From Maylandia zebra (lineage: Eukaryota; Chordata; Actinopteri; Cichliformes; Cichlidae), in assembly GCF_041146795.1 (NCBI RefSeq), contig NC_135170.1, positions 7,349,033 through 7,413,032 of the forward strand: a stretch of 64,000 bases of DNA, read 5' to 3'. The notes under the pieces were generated by a model that did no database searches, had not been told where the DNA came from, and saw only the letters and a program-made list of their open reading frames with translations. Each line of letters opens with the position of its first letter. Positions within the stretch are counted from its first letter, which is position 1. Below, one piece after another: positions 58,757 to 64,000 of this stretch. Both the position numbers and the translations under genes were made by a program.

Positions 58757-59912
58757 GAGCTTGAAAAGAAAAGCGTCTGGGCTTCTTTAGGTTGCTTGAA
58801 GATGGTTCACCTCTCATCTGAGAAGCTTCAGTTCTAAGGTCAAATGGTGGAGAGTCCCAGATATAAACCTAGTGGGAGTGACCCCCCACAGAGGGACAAA
58901 AGGACCCACTGATGATCCTCTACCTAATCACATGAGCCAATGTTTAAAACTGGGTGTGGGTCCCAATCAGCCAGGGTTTCGGGTGAGCTCACTGTGAAAC
59001 CTGGCCCCACCCTATCATGTGAATTCCTGAGGTCAGATGGCCCAGGATGTGAGTGGGCGTTAAGGCGTCTGGGAAGGGATCTCAAAACTGGATTATAGAT
59101 GGCAGAGAGTTGGTGTCGTAAACCCCCGCCTCTGTTCAAAGATGGTCGCTCACAGTGGACATAGATGGCTTCTTTCACTCCTCTTTCAAACCATCTGTCC
59201 TCTCTGTCCAAAATGTGAACATTGGCATCCTCGAAAGAGTGACCTTTGACCTTTAGATGCAGATGGACTGCTGAGTCTTGTCCTGTGGAGGTGGCTCTTC
59301 TGTGTTGTGCCATGCGCTTGTGAAGTGGCTGTTTGGTCTCTCCAATGTAGAGGTCTGAGCATTCCTCGCTGCACTGTACAGCATACACCACATTGTTAAG
59401 TCTGTGTTTTGGAGTTTTGTCTTTCGGGTGAACCAGTTTTTGTCTGAGCGTGTTGCTGGGTCTGAAATGCACCGGGATGTCATGCTTGGAGAAAACTCTC
59501 CTGAGTTTCTCTGATACACCGGCTACATAGGGGATGACAATGTTGTTGCATCTGTCCTTCTTATCCTCCCTCGCTGGTGTCTGGTCTTCTTTTCTGTGCC
59601 TCTTTGCTGACTTTAAGAATGCCCATTTAGGATAGCCGCACGTTTTGAGTGCTTCCTTTACATGTGTGTGTTCCTTCTTTTTCCCTTCAGGCTTAGAGGG
59701 AACATGGTGTAGGGTCCTGATTACTCCAAGTCTGTGTTCCAGAGGGTGATGGGAGTCAAAAAGGAGGTACTATTTGTGGGGAAACTCCCACTGGGTTTAA
59801 ATATGGGACTCTCCACCATTTGACCTTAGAACTGAAGAAGCTTCTCGGATGAGAGGTGAAACGTCTTCAAGCAACTCAAAGTTGAGACGCTTTTCTTTCC
59901 AAGCTCCTTCGA
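58757..59912 (-). mobile_element. Penelope-like element, 5'-truncated, with GIY-YIG endonuclease
   Basis: Minus strand from about 59770 downward: the end of the PLE reverse transcriptase (FDSHHPLEHRLGVIRTLHHV, KTCGYPKWAF), then a linker and a GIY-YIG endonuclease domain (NNVVYAVQCSEECSDLYIGE, KQPLHKRMAQHRR, GHSFEDANVHIL, KEAIYVHCERPSLNRGGG). The ends 58757-58870 and 59790-59912 are inverted copies of each other (GACTCTCCACCATTTGACCT ... AGACGCTTTTCTTTCCAAGC), as known for the terminal repeats of this class. The RT catalytic motifs are missing. Looks broken, moderately old. Confidence 0.85.
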
Positions 59913-59939
59913 CCCCGCATGCTACAAACTTTACTCGAG

Positions 59940-60305
59940 TCATTTAGACAGCCGTTAGCACATGATTCTCCTTATGGGGACCTGATATGTTTAATATGCT
60001 GCTGAGAATATAGCCCAGAAGAAGCGTATAGTATAGCTTTTATTTTGGAAAGAGCCATTTCTCTGTAATAAACTCTCTTTTCCAAAGATGAGTGATTTCT
60101 CGATCAGATAGATTTTTTTATTATTATTTTGTTGTTTCAGCAACATTAAATTTAAAAACTGTACTTTTGAGTTAAAATATATATTTCTAATTTTAATAAA
60201 TGACAAATTAAAAAGGCATGAACTTTTTTTGTATCGAAAAAATATCGAACTGTGACACCAAAGTATCGAACCGAACCGTGAATTTTGTGTATCGTTGCAC
60301 CCTTA
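59940..60305 (-). mobile_element. Deletion derivative of hAT element B
   Basis: The right end CGTTGCACCCTTAG with CGAACCGAACCGTG matches the left end of the element at 34052, inverted. The left part matches the inverse of about 35930-36125 (CCTTATGGGGACCTGATATG). The interior between is deleted. Confidence 0.7.
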
Positions 60306-62340
60306 GTATTAATGTTTATTTTTATAAACACAATTTATGTTAGCATAGATGACGCACCTTGCTTTAAAATACTGCATTGTACCAGCTGCAAAGGCTATAA
60401 GAAAAACCAATATGAAAAGCAGGAAATAAAATCGACAGGTTTACCAATTTGTCATAAATAAATAAAAATTTAAAAATAAAAAAAAACGTAAACAGGAAGC
60501 TACTGGAGCCTGCAACCAAAATTCATGTTTTTTTTTTAAAATTGGATCTAAAATAGCTCATAACAGTAAATACTTTCCAGCTATTTTAGGGCATAAGTAA
60601 TAAAAAAAATATTGGAATTAGTTAAAGCATTTTTGGGCTTGCTTAGGTGGTCCTGTTAGTAAACAAGCTAGTTACCAAGGAGACAAAGACATCAATGCCA
60701 CCCAAACAGCAACCTGAAAACGTGAAGCAAAAACTGCAGTTCCTGGATTCGCCACTTGAGGCTGTCAGTCACCAAACACTTTGCTAAAATGCTTTACAAT
60801 ATTAAAAGTGCATTTACTGTCTGCTGTAAAAATGGTTTGGACCTTTGTTGTAGTGTCAATAGATTTTTTCTCTGAATCTGAACACCTCTAAGACTTAACA
60901 TTAGGGACTTTACCACAATGTTGAACAGGAGTCCTGTTAATCCGAGTTACCTGGATTTAGCATTTTTGTGAGTTTTGCACCTTTTGAAGCATTTTTAAAT
61001 GGCATTAGTCCAAGAAGTTTGTGCTAAAGGCTGACGAGTGCAATTTATGACTTCTTTACTTTGTCCCTTATTAGCAGGTTTGTGTGAGAGCCATATGCAT
61101 GTGGATGACGCTTGCTAACCAAACTAAGCAGAGCTAGTTCACAACTTAACTCTTCCACCCAAAAGGACTTTTTAAAAATTACAATGGGAAGAATTAAAAT
61201 GTATTTTCAAAAATTCAGAGTCCAGAAACCAGAGGGTGATTTCATTATAGCTCCGTCCATTACAGATAAAAATCTATATATTTGTTCATCTGTGTTGCCA
61301 AATTTACAGTTGCCCCCAACCTTTGACAGTGTGGGGCCAACTACCACAAAACACACATCCTCTTTGATGTCCATTGTACCTTATTACCCTGTATACACAA
61401 GAGCATGTTTTACTCAGCAGCAGAGGGAGCGCTGAATTGTGTCCTTTATGCTCAAGTTCTGGACAGACAGTGATTTCATTCAAAAGGCACACAGTGCACT
61501 ATGGCTAATCTTAATGCAAAATAAAGAACGTAACCACATTTATGACTTTAATTAAACACATATAGACAGGTAGATGCTGCATCCAGTCATGTCAGAAGAG
61601 CTTGCTCAGGCGATACTAAGGCTTCTGACCAGCTCCTGTATGAAACGCCACTTATTTTAAATATATGTCAAACTAAGAAATAAGTAAAGTTCCACTTGTG
61701 AGAACTGGTTTTATATTTTACTTCTGACTGAATTAAAATGGATTCTGTCATGTTTGAACAAGAAGATGAACGCTTTAATCAAAGTAATGTATATGAGCCT
61801 GAAAATGACACTTATCAGTCCCTATGATGGGTTAGGTAGTCCTAACTTATCAGAATGCTTCAAAGCATTAACGTGACAGACATTAACATGTGTGCTTGAG
61901 TTGTACATACAAAATTAAGCACACTAAACATCTTGTACCATAAGTACAGTTGCAGCATTTGAACAATCGAAACTGCTTCAGGATCCTTTTACAGTTCAAG
62001 TACTTAGAAACTCTAACTGTGTTCTGCCTCCACAGAGAAATAAGCAAAAGGAGACCGTGCTCTCCCTGAGCTATATATGTATGTATATGTTGGCACAGTG
62101 TTCCAGTGAACAGCAGTTGAGCAATGCAGCATCTACATGTGTGTATAACACATCTGCCACCAACAAGTTACTAAATCTTTCCCTGTGAAGACTCACCAAC
62201 AACTTTGGGCAAAATAATGTCTTTAGAATATCTGTCCTTAAAAAAAATGTAAAAAATAAATAAATTATATTTGAACCACTGCCAGTCCCCCGCCCCGACT
62301 GCTTATTCACCTAGAAATCCCTTTTACATAAAAATAAGCT
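60306..62340. other. Intergenic DNA between the hAT fragment and dus1l
   Basis: AT-rich, no exon, RNA gene or clear transposon seen. The open frame 61112-61435 (+) has no recognisable domain. Confidence 0.5.
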
Positions 62341-62346
62341 TTTATT
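62341..62346 (-). terminator. Candidate dus1l polyadenylation signal
   Basis: Minus-strand AATAAA about 150 nt past the dus1l stop codon, a normal distance for a short 3' UTR. Confidence 0.5.
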
Positions 62347-62496
62347 TTTTGGTCTGTTGATTGATGACACTTCACCATCAGTCCCAAACAGACTACTTAG
62401 CAGCTGTGTACACAGTATGCACCGACTACTGCATGCACTGCTTCCACCCTCCAGTGAGTGTGTGGCTTGTGCACGCAGAGATGGCTGCAGTCCTGC

Positions 62497-63290
62497 TCAT
62501 AGTAGCAGCCGAGGCTCCTCCAGTTCCCTTCTTGAATCCTGCAGAGGCTGAGGAATGTGGTCGCTTCTCTCCACCTCTGTTGTGGATCTCTCCGCCTGCT
62601 CCTTCTCCTCTGCTTTCCGTTTCTCTGCCTTGGTCTTGAACCTCAGCCCGTGGCCTGTTAAACACAGGAAATAAACACATTTATATCACAGATGAGTCGA
62701 TCCTTTTCATTTCTTGTTTTTTCTTTTTCTTGATTGTGGATTCACAATCTGGATAATTGCTGTATTGTATTGCTGTGGACTGTGTAACCCAGTCTAACAC
62801 ATTAATGTCCTAACATGTGGCGGTAATAAACTCTGGGAGTCTTTGTGTCAATAAATCAGCAGACAGTGTGATTAGAAATCATATCCACTACACAGGATCA
62901 ACACACAGCACCTCATGAGTGAGTGAGTGTGTGTACGTACACACTTACTTGGACAGTCTGCCACTTCTTTGTAAGCCTTCTTCTTACAGCAGCCTCGACA
63001 AAGGCTGAAGACGCACTTATTTCCCTGCAGAGGAAAGTAAAAGCTCACAGGATTCAGGCTAACGATCAAATAAAAGCAAATTAAGTGGCTTAATCTCAAA
63101 AGCGGTGCGAATGGAACAAAACAAAGAATTTCTAACTAAATGTCATGTCTAACCTTTATGAAAATGTGCTTGAGCAACTGACAATTGAATCTAATAGCTC
63201 ATCTTTTAATCTGTTGTCCAAACTAGAAGGTCAGTGTTTGAATTCTGCTTACCTTTGGGTTACCACATTGTTCACATTTGATGTATTTGG
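62497..63290 (-). CDS. dus1l: tRNA-dihydrouridine synthase 1-like, C-terminal exons (partial)
   Basis: Flavoenzyme that reduces uridine (positions 16/17 of the D-loop) in tRNA. Three last coding exons (minus): 63290-63253, 63024-62949, 62654-62497. Phases join to [13 protein letters not shown], then [20 protein letters not shown] and [20 protein letters not shown], ending EEPRLLL. The Cys-rich block (CxxC, [12 protein letters not shown], DCPxHGL) is the conserved C-terminal motif of vertebrate DUS1L. The catalytic TIM barrel is encoded upstream (higher coordinates) beyond the window. No exon was recognised in 63300-64000, which is filled by repeats. The longest open frame through the last exon is in another reading frame and is not the protein. 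Confidence 0.85.
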
Positions 63291-63361
63291 CTGCAGGAAG
63301 AAATAAGATGCACATTAGTGACCAGTGACTCACATTTTCAATGAGGAACTTGACAATTTAC

Positions 63362-63655
63362 AAGACCGGTCAAAAGTCTTACAGCACCCCAATTTTTCCA
63401 GTTATTTATTGCAATTCAAGTCCAATGAAAAGTTTGAAATGGTACAAAGGTAAATGGTGAACTGTCAGAAGTTAAAAAAAAAAAAAAAAAAAAAAAAAAG
63501 GTAAGGTTACACAAAACTGAAAAATATGTACATAATGTACAAAAGGCCTTTTTCAGAGAACACAATATGGGTTAACAATTTAAAGCTGTTCTGCAGCAAT
63601 GGAGGTTGATCAAGCTGGTGCTACTAATTCCTACAGGTGTTCCAACTTTTCTGGA
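63362..63655. repeat. Tc1/mariner-like non-autonomous fragment with poly-A run
   Basis: AGACCGGTCAAAAGTCTTAC, CACCCCAATTTTTCCAGTT and, at the far end, TACAGGTGTTCCAACTTTTC resemble teleost Tc1-type MITEs. An A run lies at about 63474-63499. The right terminal repeat is cut by the next element. Confidence 0.4.
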
Positions 63656-63663
63656 TTACTTAC

Positions 63664-63938
63664 TGTGGCGGGGCGTGGGTGGCGGCGCCACAGCAGGGAA
63701 GGCGAATGCACCTGTGCGGCATCACAATCACACCTCGCCAGCTTCAGAGTGGTGTAGGGTCCCGTCATGGGGTTGCTGTCGATGTGTGTGCCTGGCAGCC
63801 GCAAAGCTGCAGCCCATTGTAAGTGTACAGCAACCGTGTGTGGGAAAAGTGGTTGAATAAAGATGCAACAAAGCATGGTCTGCCGTGGTCATTTACACTT
63901 ACAACCCCCTCTGTCTGCATAAAAGCAGTGTGGTAACA
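63664..63938. repeat. LTR-like fragment (possible solo LTR)
   Basis: Begins TGTGGCGGGGCGTGG and ends GTGGTAACA, with an AATAAAG near its 3' third, in the style of teleost Gypsy-type LTRs. No internal region is seen. Parts resemble 2700-2880. An old fossil; family assignment is tentative. Confidence 0.35.
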
Positions 63939-64000
63939 TACACTTGTGAGCATCACCTGAAAGTATTGTACTGCAGAAAATTCTGTGTTGCTACAAAGAT

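Noticed and set aside
62361-62680. Open frames overlapping the last dus1l exon
   Set aside because: The real dus1l frame, fixed by the splice phase from the Cys-rich exon, ends at 62497-62499; the others are shadows.

Overview
This is a vertebrate nuclear window. It has multi-exon genes with GT-AG introns, TATA boxes and AATAAA signals, and it is full of teleost-type repeats: Rex1, L2 and RTE LINEs, a Penelope-like element, hAT, piggyBac and Tc1 elements, and a tRNA-headed SINE. The organism is best read as a percomorph teleost, possibly cichlid-like; that is an inference from repeats and proteins, not a database match.

Layout. (1) 1-324: first coding exon of an ALDH3-family aldehyde dehydrogenase, minus strand, cut by the window start. 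(2) 4330-9273: ppp4c, minus strand, all eight coding exons, summing to 307 codons. (3) 13550-32264: cln3 (battenin), minus strand, 15 coding exons, summing to 441 codons; its large introns hold many transposons. (4) 37941-41640: a plus-strand trypsin-fold gene (copy A). (5) 42440-57890: a tandem, partly deleted repeat of the segment covering cln3 exons 13-3 and the protease. It gives a cln3 pseudogene on the minus strand (exons 1, 2, 4, 14, 15 and part of 8 are gone) and an intact second protease gene (copy B, 55667-57599). (6) 58757-60305: a Penelope-like element and a hAT fragment. (7) 62497-63290: the last three coding exons of dus1l, minus strand, the gene running off the window end.

The most notable observation is the protease pair. 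Both copies keep the chymotrypsin fold landmarks, but the catalytic His is Gln, the catalytic Ser is Tyr, and no Arg/Lys precedes the IIGA start of the mature chain. Both should therefore be secreted pseudoproteases. By my reading, introns 1 and 2 of the two copies are almost identical (one substitution in about 530 bases of intron 2), while exons 2-3 carry about eleven amino-acid changes against two silent ones, and exons 4-5 are far more diverged. That pattern suggests diversifying selection, gene conversion, or both.

Other structures worth checking are two pairs of adjacent perfect hairpins (cln3 3' UTR; intron 2 of both protease copies), a three-level transposon nest at 32.9-37.5 kb with a perfect 8-bp hAT target duplication, and lineage marks (LINE, SINE and retroposon insertions present in only one duplicate) that order the events after the duplication. 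All coordinates were read by eye; no alignment or search was run.
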